Positions 28,189 through 37,082 of a stretch of DNA of 64,000 bases are shown one piece after another. Every line of letters begins with the position of its first letter. Positions within the stretch are counted from its first letter, which is position 1. Where the stretch lies: the NCBI RefSeq assembly GCF_010669125.1, contig NZ_CP048630.1, forward strand, positions 1,686,001-1,750,000, read 5' to 3'. The position numbers and the translations under genes are program-made. The notes below the pieces were generated by a model. It saw only the letters and a list, made by a program, of their open reading frames with translations, did no database searches and was not told the DNA's origin. The stretch is from Ancylobacter pratisalsi (GTDB lineage: Bacteria > Pseudomonadota > Alphaproteobacteria > Rhizobiales > Xanthobacteraceae).

Positions 28189-29181
28189 ATGCTCCCTTAT
28201 TTCACTGGCATCGAGGTCGAGGCGAAACTGGACTATCCGCGCCTGATAGATGCGCTCGAAGCCGCTTTCCGGAGCGGCGGGGAGCCCATGCCCGTGCGAC
28301 AGTCCTATGATGTGGGAACGGCGGACACGCCGGGCCATCTTCTGACCATGCCGGCCTGGGATCGCGGGCGCACGCTCGGCGTCAAGATGGTCTCCGTGTT
28401 CCCGCGCAATGCCGAGCGCGGCATTGGCGCCGTCTCATCGCTCTACGTCCTGTTCGACGGGCAGACAGGCCAGCCCACGGCGCTGGTCGACGGCGAGGCA
28501 TTGACCAATCGCCGGACCGCGGCGGCCTCCGCGCTCGCCTCGCGCCACCTGTCCCGCGAGGACAGCCGCACTCTGCTGGTCGTCGGCACCGGCAACGTCG
28601 CCAGCCACCTGCCCGAAGCGCACAGGGCGGTGCGGCCGATCGAAAAGGTGCTGGTGTTCGGGCGAAGTCTCGCCCGCGCCACAGCGCTCGTCGCCAAGCT
28701 CACCGAAAAGGGTTTCGCGGCCGAGGTGGTCGGCGATCTGCCGGCGGCACTGGTGCGGGCGGACATCGTGAGCTGCGCCACCACCTCGCAGACGCCTCTG
28801 ATTTTTGCCCGCGATCTACGTCCCGGCACGCATGTCGATCTGGTCGGCGCCTTCACGCCCCAGATGCGCGAATGCGACGATGCCACGGTCGCGGGTGCCC
28901 GGGTGTTCGTGGATACCTATGCCGGTACGCTCGCCGAGGCGGGCGACCTGCTCCAGCCGATCGCAGCCGGCACATGGAGCGCCGAGCGTATCTGCGGCGA
29001 TCTTCATGAGCTGGTCTCGGGAGCGTGCCAGGGGCGAATCGATGCCGCCGATATCACGCTTTTCAAATCCGTCGGCGCGGCGGTGGAGGATCTGACCGCT
29101 GCCGCCCTGCTCGCGGGAGAACCGGATGCGGGCGTCGGCCCGCACGAGGAGATCCGTGGCGCGCTGTCATTCACGGCCTGA
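28189..29181 (+). CDS. Ornithine cyclodeaminase / mu-crystallin family enzyme
   Basis: 330 residues. NAD(P)-binding enzyme of the family that includes ornithine cyclodeaminase, alanine dehydrogenase, delta-1-pyrroline-2-carboxylate (ketimine) reductase and tauropine-type enzymes. Seen: substrate-lysine region LGVKMVSVFP (about 63-72), the Rossmann loop VVGTGNVASHL and the D-L-V-G-A-F-T-P acid motif. A reaction on an alpha-amino or cyclic imino acid is probable. The gene starts 22 bases after the regulator, and its partner is the large molybdoenzyme 67 bases downstream. Which reaction it performs is not resolved. Confidence 0.88.
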   Translation: MLPYFTGIEVEAKLDYPRLIDALEAAFRSGGEPMPVRQSYDVGTADTPGHLLTMPAWDRGRTLGVKMVSVFPRNAERGIGAVSSLYVLFDGQTGQPTALVDGEALTNRRTAAASALASRHLSREDSRTLLVVGTGNVASHLPEAHRAVRPIEKVLVFGRSLARATALVAKLTEKGFAAEVVGDLPAALVRADIVSCATTSQTPLIFARDLRPGTHVDLVGAFTPQMRECDDATVAGARVFVDTYAGTLAEAGDLLQPIAAGTWSAERICGDLHELVSGACQGRIDAADITLFKSVGAAVEDLTAAALLAGEPDAGVGPHEEIRGALSFTA

Positions 29182-29248
29182 CGGATCGCCGGGCACAGCA
29201 CGCCCTGCTCGCGTGAGATGTGGGACGTCAGAGAAGAGGAGGGCACAG

Positions 29249-32200
29249 GTGAGCACGATTGTTCCGGGCTACTGCACATTGTGCCGCTCCCGGTGTGGCA
29301 CCCTCAACGAGGTGGAGGGCGACCGTCTGGTCTCGGTCAGCCCGGACACCTCTCATCCCACCGGCAAGGCGATGTGCATGAAGGGCCGCGCGGCGCCTGA
29401 AATCGTGCACAGCCCGCACCGCGTTTTCCATCCGATGCGTCGAACCGCGCCGAAGGGCGCGCGCGATCCCGGCTGGGTCCGCATCTCCTGGGACGAGGCG
29501 CTCACCGAAATCGCCGGGCGCCTCGGAACGATCAAGGCGGAACATGGCGCCGAAGCGGTTGCCTTCTCGGTGACGACACCGAGCGGCACACCGCTGTCCG
29601 ACAGCATCGACTGGATCGAGCGCTTCGTGCGTCACTTCGGCAGCCCGAACATCTGCTACGGCACCGAAATCTGCAACTGGCACAAGGATGTCGCCCACGC
29701 CTTCACCTTTGGCTGCGGCATCCCCCCGGCGGATTACGAGAATGCCGATACCATCATGCTCTGGGGGCACAATCCGACCAACACCTGGCTGGCGCAGGCC
29801 GACGCCATCGCGCGCGGCCGCGCCAAGGGGGCGAAGCTGCTGGTCGTCGATCCGCGCCCGACCGCCCTGGCGCGGCAGGCCGATGTCTGGCTGCCGGTTC
29901 GCCCCGGCACCGACGGGGCGCTGGCGCTCGGCCTGGCGCGGCTGCTGCTGGAGACGGAGCGTTTCGACGAATCGTTCGTCCGCGCCTGGACCAACGCCCC
30001 TTTCCTCGTGCGCGCCGATAACGGGCGCTTCCTGCGGGAACAGGACCTCTGGCCGGAAGCCCCCCACAATCGCGCCCTGGTGTGGAGCCTCGCGGCGGAC
30101 GCGCCACAGCCCTATGAGCCCGAGGAGGCGATATCACCGGCGAGGGCACGCGATTTCAAGATACGCGGGTCGGTGGAGGTGGAGACCCTAGGCCAGGACG
30201 GCGAAGCGTCGTCGCTGACCTGTGCCCCGGCCCTTCAGCATCTGCTCGACGCCTGTTCCGGCTACGACGCGGCGCGGGTCCATGAGATCACAGGTGTCGA
30301 GCCCGAACGGCTCCGGGCGGCGGCCGAACTTCTGCAAGCCGGCCGCCGGATCGCGTATCACGCCTGGACCGGCATCGGCCAGCACGCCAATGCCACGCAG
30401 ACCGAACGGGCGGTCGCCACGCTCTATGCGCTCACCGGCAGCTTCGACCGCGTCGGGGCCAACCGGGTCCGGCGCGGCCCGTTCTTCCGGCCCGTCAACG
30501 CGTTGGAAAAGGTGCCCGCCCTCCGGTCGAAGGCGCTCGGTTTCGCTGAGCGCCCCATCGGCCCCCCGGCCATGGGCTGGGTGACGGCGCGCGACACCTA
30601 TCGCGCCATCCTGGAAGGGCAACCCTACAAGGTGCGCGCGATGATGGCCTTCGGCACAAATCTGCCGGTGAGCCAGGGCGATTCCGCGCGGGCGCTCGAG
30701 GCGCTCGAAGCGCTCGACTTCCACGTCCATTGCGACCTGTTTGAAACCCCCGCGGCGCGCTACGCCGACATCTTCCTGCCGGTGAACAGCCCGTGGGAGC
30801 ATGAGGGCCTGCGCTTTGGATTCGAGATCAGCGACGAGGCCGCCTCGCGCGTCCAGTTCCGTCCGCGCATGGTGCCGCCACGTGGCGAAAGCCGCTCCGA
30901 CTGCGAGATCGTGTTCGCGCTCGCCGAACGGCTTGGCATGGGGGAAGCGTTCTTCGGCGGCAGCCTTGAGGCGGGCTGGGACCACATGCTGGAGCCGCTC
31001 AACCTGTCCATCGCCCGGTTGCGACGCGAACCCGGCGGTATCCGTTGCGAGATCGACAGCCGTGAAGGCAAATACGCCCTGCCCCATCATGATGGCGAGC
31101 CGCATATCCGGGGGTTCGATACCGAAACCCGGCGCGTCGAGATCTACTCGGAACTCCTGCTTCGCCATGGCCAGCCGGCCGTCGCTTCGTTCACGCAGCC
31201 GCTCGGCGAAGGGCCGCTCCCCCACCGCTACCCGCTGGTACTAAGTTCCGCCAAGAACGGCTATTACTGCCATAGCCAGCACCGCTCGCTGGTGTCGCTG
31301 CGCAAGCGCGCGCCGGACCCGATCGCCGAGATCGGCCCAGGTCTCGCCGCGTCCCGTGGCATCGGCGACGGCGACTGGGTTCGGGTCTCGACCCATGTCG
31401 GTGACGCACGTTTCAAAGCCCGGATCACCCCGCAGCTTTCCGATGACGTCGTCGTTGCGGAATTCGGCTGGTGGCAGGCCTGTCCAGAGCTCGACAGGCC
31501 GGAACTGTCCATTGGCGACGGCATCGGAAGCAATTTCAACAGCCTCATTTCGGCGGAGATTGCCGATCCGGTCAGCGGCTCGACCCCTCTGCGCAGCTTT
31601 CGCTGCCAGATCGCCCTGGATCCGCTCACCGAAGCGCGCCAGCGAAGCTGGAAAGGTTGGCGGACATTCCATCTCGACCGGGTCGAGGACGAAGCCGAAG
31701 GCGTCCGGACCTTCGTCTTCACGCCACAGGACGGACAGGCGCTTCCCGATTTTCACCCCGGACAGCATGTCGAGATCCGCGTCGATATCGATGGCGCGCC
31801 CGTGTCCCGGACCTATTCGCTCACCGGACCCGCACGTCTTGCCGGGCGCAACCACTACAGCATCTGCGTGCGTCACCAGAAAGGGCGCACGACGGACGGC
31901 GACCCTTTCGAGGGGCGGATGTCCGGACATCTCCACCGGAGAATGAAAGCCGGAGATCTTGTCGAACTGCGCGCCCCTTCGGGGAATTTCATTGTGCCAA
32001 GGGCCTCGCCGCAACCGCTTATATTGCTGGCTGGCGGCATCGGCATCACGCCGTTCAGCAACCTACTGGAGAGTCTGGACGATGGCGATCCGCTCGACAT
32101 CACGCTGCTCTACGCCAATGCGAACAGTCGCTCCCACGCCTTCCGGGAGCACATCGCCGAGCATCGGCGCCGCCTGCCGGGCCTGAAGGTTCGCAATCAT

Positions 32201-32692
32201 TACCGGCGGCCCCTGCCGGAAGATCGGCCCGGCGCCGACTATGACAGCGCGGACGACATCACCGCCGATCTGGTGAGTGATGATCTGCTCGGCCGGCACC
32301 CCCGCATCTATATGTGCGGCAGCGAGGCGATGATGGACGCCTTCGCGAACGGACTGATGCAGCGGGGCGTTCCCAAGTTCGACATCTTCCGCGAGGTGTT
32401 CCGCTCACCGGCCGTGGTCAACATGGACGACGGCACGCAATATGCGGTCACCTTCGCCGCCAGCCAGCGCACGCCGAGGCTGTGGACGGCCGAGGACGGT
32501 CCTCTGCTCGGCTTCGGCGAGAAACTAGGCGTCTCGCTGCCGAGCGGCTGCCGGGTGGGCCAGTGCGAGAGTTGCGCGGTCAAGATCATCTCCGGCAAGG
32601 TCGTCCACCTTCACGGCACCGAGCCGGACGATCCCTCGATCTGCCTTACCTGTCAGGCGGCGCCAATCGAAGACCTCGTGCTGGACGCGTGA
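29249..32692 (+). CDS. Molybdopterin oxidoreductase fused to FAD/NAD(P)/[2Fe-2S] reductase module
   Basis: 1147 residues, starting GTG with GAGGAGGG upstream and no signal peptide, so cytosolic. Domains: [4Fe-4S] site (C9-x2-C12-x3-C16-x26-C43); molybdopterin catalytic core (about 60-620) with Cys142 in G-T-E-I-C-N-W as the likely Mo ligand; molybdopterin-dinucleotide binding domain (about 660-780, WWQACPEL); ferredoxin-reductase FAD domain (about 805-915, RTYSL at 854-858); NAD(P) domain (about 925-1040, GGIGITP); plant-type [2Fe-2S] ferredoxin (C1101-x4-C1106-x2-C1109, then C1135). The DMSO-reductase family normally takes electrons from a separate partner; here the whole NAD(P)H-to-Mo chain is one polypeptide. 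Likely a soluble reductase or hydroxylase-type enzyme of the imported compound. Substrate unknown; assimilatory nitrate reductase is a relative but the cluster has no nitrite reductase or nitrate permease. Confidence 0.9.
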   Translation: MSTIVPGYCTLCRSRCGTLNEVEGDRLVSVSPDTSHPTGKAMCMKGRAAPEIVHSPHRVFHPMRRTAPKGARDPGWVRISWDEALTEIAGRLGTIKAEHGAEAVAFSVTTPSGTPLSDSIDWIERFVRHFGSPNICYGTEICNWHKDVAHAFTFGCGIPPADYENADTIMLWGHNPTNTWLAQADAIARGRAKGAKLLVVDPRPTALARQADVWLPVRPGTDGALALGLARLLLETERFDESFVRAWTNAPFLVRADNGRFLREQDLWPEAPHNRALVWSLAADAPQPYEPEEAISPARARDFKIRGSVEVETLGQDGEASSLTCAPALQHLLDACSGYDAARVHEITGVEPERLRAAAELLQAGRRIAYHAWTGIGQHANATQTERAVATLYALTGSFDRVGANRVRRGPFFRPVNALEKVPALRSKALGFAERPIGPPAMGWVTARDTYRAILEGQPYKVRAMMAFGTNLPVSQGDSARALEALEALDFHVHCDLFETPAARYADIFLPVNSPWEHEGLRFGFEISDEAASRVQFRPRMVPPRGESRSDCEIVFALAERLGMGEAFFGGSLEAGWDHMLEPLNLSIARLRREPGGIRCEIDSREGKYALPHHDGEPHIRGFDTETRRVEIYSELLLRHGQPAVASFTQPLGEGPLPHRYPLVLSSAKNGYYCHSQHRSLVSLRKRAPDPIAEIGPGLAASRGIGDGDWVRVSTHVGDARFKARITPQLSDDVVVAEFGWWQACPELDRPELSIGDGIGSNFNSLISAEIADPVSGSTPLRSFRCQIALDPLTEARQRSWKGWRTFHLDRVEDEAEGVRTFVFTPQDGQALPDFHPGQHVEIRVDIDGAPVSRTYSLTGPARLAGRNHYSICVRHQKGRTTDGDPFEGRMSGHLHRRMKAGDLVELRAPSGNFIVPRASPQPLILLAGGIGITPFSNLLESLDDGDPLDITLLYANANSRSHAFREHIAEHRRRLPGLKVRNHYRRPLPEDRPGADYDSADDITADLVSDDLLGRHPRIYMCGSEAMMDAFANGLMQRGVPKFDIFREVFRSPAVVNMDDGTQYAVTFAASQRTPRLWTAEDGPLLGFGEKLGVSLPSGCRVGQCESCAVKIISGKVVHLHGTEPDDPSICLTCQAAPIEDLVLDA

Positions 32693-33090
32693 CGGGAAGC
32701 GTTGGGCCGATTCGCCTGGCCGTTACCTGTGAGAATGCGCCAACCTGGTTCAGCGGCCTTCGGGTGCGAGCATCCATGTTGCGGGTAAGTGGCCGGGCGA
32801 GGCCCCGTCGGAGAGTGCCAACATATTGACATCAGGTCAGGAACTCCGCGCCGGCCGGCGTTCCTTTCGGCACCGGCTATGCCCCCCAATCCTCTTCGAG
32901 ATTTCCGCATCGTACTGGGGAGCTGGCCCGTTTCCCGTCCGGATCCCGTGTTCGCGCGGTTTCACAGCCTGAGCAGGGCCTACAACCTTCAGGCTCCCCG
33001 CTCTCGAGGGAGGCGGACACATGCTGCGACCCCAGTTGCCCGCGACCGCCGCTTCGACTATGAAAGCCGGGCGCAGGCCTCGCGCCCTAA
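32693..33090. other. Gene-free stretch before tRNA-Arg
   Basis: 398 bases. Short open frames on both strands have no start/ribosome site or family resemblance. No hairpin-plus-T-run terminator for the molybdoenzyme gene was found. The last 60-100 bases must carry the tRNA promoter. Confidence 0.5.
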
Positions 33091-33167
33091 GCACCCGTAG
33101 CTCAGCTGGATAGAGCGTTGCCCTCCGAAGGCAAAGGTCGCACGTTCGAATCGTGCCGGGTGCGCCA
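33091..33167 (+). tRNA. tRNA-Arg (anticodon CCG)
   Basis: 77 bases with a complete cloverleaf. Acceptor arm GCACCCG/CGGGTGC, D stem GCTC/GAGC, anticodon stem TTGCC/GGCAA around loop CTCCGAA giving anticodon CCG (reads CGG), T stem and loop with GTTCGAATC, discriminator G and an encoded CCA end. It marks the left edge of a segment containing broken genes. Confidence 0.97.
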
Positions 33168-33260
33168 AATCTACGCTAGAGAGCGCTAAGATCGCCTAAC
33201 GCCGGCCGGAGGCGCTCCAAGCTGCGATCACGACTTTCAATTTTTTCGACTCTGACGCTC

Positions 33261-34140
33261 TTATCCGTCGAGTAAGACGAGAAGTTCCGGGACACTTCCG
33301 ATAGTCATTCTCCGAACCCGGTCACTGCCGCCTTGCCCTCCCAGGCGGCCATCTCGCCCCGCAGCCTTTCGGGCCTTCGCCCGGATGCGCGCGAACGCGT
33401 CCCTGCCCAGCGGCAGGCGCGGCGGCGGCGTAGGGGAATCGACAGCTTCAAGTGACACGTCGATCGCGCGGCTCGGATCTTCGGCTTGTGCGTTGTTGTT
33501 GGCCTGGCTGAACTCGCGGGTCTTGCCGCTGGTCTCCTCGTAGGCGGGAAGCCTGAGCGAAGCGGTGCCGATCGAACGGCCGAGGAAATCAGTCCGGAAG
33601 GCTCCCGGCTCGACGATGATCACGTCGATGCCGAACGGTTCGACTTCGTCGGAAAGGGCCTCCGAGAGCCCCTCGACCGCGAATTTCGTGGCGTTGTAAA
33701 AGCCAAAGCCCTGGCGGCCGGTGATGCCGCCGACCGAGGAGAAGTTGATGATCCGGCCGCCCCGACGCCGTCGCAGTGCCGGCAGCGCCGCGCGGGTCGT
33801 CTCGATGACGCCGAACAGGTTCGTCTCGAACATCGGCCGTTACTCGGCGGGATCGCATTCCTCAACGGCTCCGATCAGCCCGGAACCGGTATTGTTGACG
33901 AGAATGTCGAGGCCACCGAGAGCTTCCTCGGCCTTGGCGACTGCGGCCGCTGCATCGCCATCCCGCGTGACGTCCACCAGGACTATCGCAGCCGTTTCAG
34001 AATGGCGTCCGGTCAAATGCCCGACGCCGCTTATGTCGCGCGCCGTCGCAACGACATTGTCGCCGCGCCAGCGCGGCCTCGGCGGGAATGCGCCCGAAAC
34101 CCGATAGCAACCGGTAATCCGCCAAGTCTTGGCCGTGAGA
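33261..34140 (-). pseudogene. Short-chain dehydrogenase/reductase, disrupted
   Basis: Reads as an SDR of the classical type but is broken. The 3' part (33261-33833) is open and has IINFSSVGG and the catalytic Y-N-A-T-K. Immediately upstream an in-frame TAA (33840-33842) interrupts ...CDPAE-stop-RPMFETNLFG. Further up, KTWRITGC and GDNVVATARD are in one frame, while the intervening SGFGR-IPAEAALAR is in another. That means one small deletion on each side of the cofactor loop (net minus three bases). No start codon remains at the expected place. The 190-residue open part alone lacks the NAD(P)-binding loop. Unlikely to be functional. Confidence 0.82.
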
Positions 34141-34168
34141 AACGCCTTTGTGAAGAAATTGAACCTGA

Positions 34169-35146
34169 TCAGGCCTTGACCACCTCGACGACGACCTTGC
34201 CGTTCGCACGGCCATCCCGGACGACGGCATGGGCATCTTCGGCCTCTTCGAGCGAAAAATGCCGCTCGTCCATGCGTGGCACAAGCTGGCCCGCTTCGAC
34301 GAGGCGAGTTGCCTCCGCGAGGATTTGGCCATGCGCCTCGCGGCCTTCGCCGGTCAGCAGCGGCAGAAGGGTGAAGACGCCGCTATAGCTCGCCGCCCGG
34401 AAGGAAAGCGGCGCGAGTGAATGCGTGCTCCAGCCGAGCGAACTGGTCACGTGACCGAAGCGGCGTACCGCCTGGAAGGCGTCGTCCAGCGCGCCGACGC
34501 AGTCATAAACCACATCGAAACCCTTGCCGCCGGTGAACTCGGCGACGTATGCCGCGACCGCGCTCGCCCTGTCGACCGGCGTTGCACCAATCGAATGAAG
34601 ATAGTCGGCGGCACCGGGACGATCGACACCGAAGGTCGTCGCACCCCGCGCCTTGGCAATCTGTAGCGCGATGTGGCCGACGCCACCTGCGGCGCCGATC
34701 ACCAGCACGGTCTGACCGGCGCCGACATTGACACGATCGACCAAGCCCTCCCAGGCCGTGATGACCACCAGCGGCAAAGCGGCGGCTTCGCGCATGGAAA
34801 GGTTGCCCGGTTTACTGGCGATGAGCCTCGCGTCCACCGCCGCATATTCGGCCAGCGAGCCTTGTACGCCGGCCACGCCGCCCGTCATGCCGTAGACCTC
34901 GTCACCAACCCGGAACGTTTCAACGCCTTCGCCGACGGCCACGATCACGCCCGCCAAGTCGATGCCAAGGATACCCGGAAGCGGGTGCCTGGCATGGGCG
35001 GCAGCGCCGGCCCGGATCTTCGTGTCAAGAGGGTTCACGCCGCTTGCGTGGATCTTGACCAGAACCTCGCCGGCACTAGCCGCCGGCTGTTCGAGTTCGG
35101 AAAACCGGAACGGTCCGTTCGCAGCGTCGACGACCAGTGCTTTCAT
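34169..35146 (-). CDS. Zinc-type alcohol dehydrogenase / quinone oxidoreductase
   Basis: 325 residues. Medium-chain dehydrogenase/reductase of the NADPH:quinone-oxidoreductase branch: GroES-like N-terminal domain (ASGVNPLDTKIRAG), a G-D-E-V-Y-G turn, and the cofactor loop VIGAAGGVGHIALQIAK (about 145-161). Zinc-ligand cysteines are absent, so a zinc-independent quinone or enoyl reductase. Open from ATG 35146 to stop; the far longer open frame upstream is non-coding. Diverges from a LysR gene that probably controls it. It lies in the segment with pseudogenes but is itself intact. Confidence 0.88.
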   Translation of the reverse strand: MKALVVDAANGPFRFSELEQPAASAGEVLVKIHASGVNPLDTKIRAGAAAHARHPLPGILGIDLAGVIVAVGEGVETFRVGDEVYGMTGGVAGVQGSLAEYAAVDARLIASKPGNLSMREAAALPLVVITAWEGLVDRVNVGAGQTVLVIGAAGGVGHIALQIAKARGATTFGVDRPGAADYLHSIGATPVDRASAVAAYVAEFTGGKGFDVVYDCVGALDDAFQAVRRFGHVTSSLGWSTHSLAPLSFRAASYSGVFTLLPLLTGEGREAHGQILAEATRLVEAGQLVPRMDERHFSLEEAEDAHAVVRDGRANGKVVVEVVKA

Positions 35147-35251
35147 CTTAATCAGAGCCTCGTTTCGAATGACCCAGAATTGCCTTTCTTTTAATGCATG
35201 GAAATCATAGATAATGTTTGGTACCCATGCATTCTTGTTTGGATCTAGCTG

Positions 35252-36109
35252 ATGGAATGGAGTGATCTCCGGGTCTTCTTGGCCATTGCCCGCGAGGGAA
35301 CACTTGGCGGCGCCGCTCGTGCGATCGGACAGACCCAGCCGACCATGGGCCGCCGTTTGCGGGCGCTTGAGGAAGCGATTGACCAGATGCTCTTTCAACG
35401 GACCCGCGATGGCTTCATCCTGACCGACGAAGGCCAAGCCGTTCTCGCCCATGCCGAGCGCATGGAAGACGAGGCGATCGCGCTTGAACGCGAGCTGGTT
35501 GGTTCGCAAATGGCGCTGAGCGGACTCCTTCGGGTGTCCTGTTCCGACTGGTTCGGAGTGCTGATGCTGTCGCCTGTCCTCGCCGAATTCGCGACGCTCC
35601 ATCCCAAGGTGGTCGTCGAGCTTCTGACCGACCCTCGGCTCTACAGCTTGCCGAGGCGAGAGGCCGACCTGGTGTTTCGTATCAAGGCCTTCGATGATCC
35701 CGAGGTGGTGTCGCGACGGCTGCTGCATCTCCCCTATGGCGCCTATGTCAAAGCGGGCTCACCTCATCCAACCAGCGGTGACGGCGCCGGCGCACGCCTG
35801 GTTCTCATGGATACCGCCTTCGGCGGCATGCCTGATGTGGCCTGGGTCGAAGCCAGGCTGCCGAAGGCGACGGTCATCAGCCGTAGCAACAATCGCGAGG
35901 TGCAGGCCCGCTTGTGCGCGGCGGGTGTTGGAGTTGCTGTGCTGCCACGACCGCTTGGCGACAGCTCGCCCGGCCTTGAATTGGTCGACCTCGGTGAACC
36001 GCCTCCGGGCCGCGATACCTGGGTCGGCTACCATCGCGACATGCGGCGCATGCCGCGCCTGCGCGCGCTCCTGGACTTGGTCGTCGAAAGGCTTGGGCAT
36101 CACCCCTAG
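35252..36109 (+). CDS. LysR family transcriptional regulator
   Basis: 285 residues. Helix-turn-helix at about 3-60 (VFLAIAREGTLGGAARAIG, recognition helix TQPTMGRRLRALE), then a periplasmic-binding-like effector domain. Same subgroup as LysR proteins that sit beside dehydrogenases. Divergent from the quinone-oxidoreductase gene across 105 bases (A+T-rich, with AATGCATGG and its near-inverse CCATGCATT at about 35193 and 35225), a plausible operator. Intact. Confidence 0.88.
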   Translation: MEWSDLRVFLAIAREGTLGGAARAIGQTQPTMGRRLRALEEAIDQMLFQRTRDGFILTDEGQAVLAHAERMEDEAIALERELVGSQMALSGLLRVSCSDWFGVLMLSPVLAEFATLHPKVVVELLTDPRLYSLPRREADLVFRIKAFDDPEVVSRRLLHLPYGAYVKAGSPHPTSGDGAGARLVLMDTAFGGMPDVAWVEARLPKATVISRSNNREVQARLCAAGVGVAVLPRPLGDSSPGLELVDLGEPPPGRDTWVGYHRDMRRMPRLRALLDLVVERLGHHP

Positions 36110-36507
36110 GCGGATCGGGGCAATGCGGGCAAAGAGCGAGCTGATCGGCATATTTGCGCGACCATTCCAGCAAAGCGTCGCAGACCGACCGCAGCGCATA
36201 GGCCGCCTCGGTCAATTCGTACTCCACACGTGGCGGGATTTCCGCATAGGCGGTGCGGGTCACCAGGCCGCATCGTTCCAGATCACGCAATTGCGCCGTC
36301 AGCATGTGCTGGGTGACGCCCCCGAAGATCCCGCCGCAACTCGCCGAAGCGGCGCGGTCCGCCCATCAGGCGGCACAGAATTTCGATCTTCCATTTGCCG
36401 ACGACGGCGTTGACGGCCGTCTGGAACTGGCCGAGATCGATCGGGTCGGGATCTTTCCGAAGCACTTTCGCTGCGCTGCCATTGGTCTGATTTTCCATAC
36501 TAGGCAT
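36110..36507 (-). pseudogene. HxlR family regulator, frameshifted
   Basis: The N-terminal half in one frame reads as an HxlR-type winged helix (GKWKIEILCRLMGG, GPRRFGELRRDL). Then the frame shifts within a run of five Cs (36319-36323 on the plus strand), and the rest continues in the next frame (MLTAQLRDLERCGLVTRTAY, EYELTEAAYALRSV). An extra base in the run explains it. After the shift the frame stays open to 35877, running antisense into the LysR gene, so the original stop seems lost as well. It diverged from the broken reductase gene at 36566, its probable former target. Confidence 0.82.
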
Positions 36508-36565
36508 GCTCTTTCATCCCACTTGAAGATGATCACATCACACGCAAAATAACTCCTAAAACAAA

Positions 36566-37082
36566 GTGACTACGACGACAGTTCTTGTAACCGGAGTCTC
36601 GGGATTTATTAGGTAACTACATCATATTTCAGCTCCTGACGGCCGGGCGCGACGTCCGTACGACAGTTCAAGGGCTCGATCATGCACCGGAAGTTCGCAC
36701 CATGCTGTCCGGAGCCGGCGTCACATCTTTGGAACGACTTTCGTTCTTTTCCGCCGATCTTATGGCCGACGCAGGATGGGCCCATGCCGTCGAAGGTTGC
36801 GACTATGTCCTGCACGTCGCCTCGCCCTTTCCCGGACAACAGCCGAAGGACGAAAACGAGCTGATCGTTCCGGCCCGCGACGGCGCGATGCCGGGCTTAC
36901 CCGACGTGTACTTCGGTGTCGTCGACGTCCGCGACGCGGCCAATCTCCACATCCACGCCATGACCCATCCGGCCGCCAAGGGGGAGCGCGTCCTTGCCGT
37001 CTCCGGCCCGGCGCTGTCGATGGCGGATGTCGCCGCTATCCTGCACCGGCGGAAACGTAGGTCTCGGTTTCATCAACGCTGA
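36566..37082 (+). pseudogene. NAD-dependent epimerase / dihydroflavonol-reductase-like gene, disrupted
   Basis: Starts GTG with TTVLVTGVSGFI, the Rossmann loop of the extended SDR family. It is cut by TAA at 36614-36616; a frameshift is needed to continue as ...QLLTAGRDVRTTVQG and CDYVLHVASPFP. After DENELIVPARDG (about 36880) it jumps to DVYFGVVDVRDAANLH, which belongs near the C-terminus; roughly 150 residues including the catalytic Y-x3-K are missing. The end (HRRKRRSRFHQR) is not family-like. Total remaining about 170 codons against about 340 normally. Confidence 0.8.

Noticed and set aside
29249..32692. Assimilatory nitrate reductase
   Set aside because: The catalytic half is related, but no nitrite reductase, nitrate transporter or nas-type regulator is present, and the neighbours point to an organic nitrogen compound.
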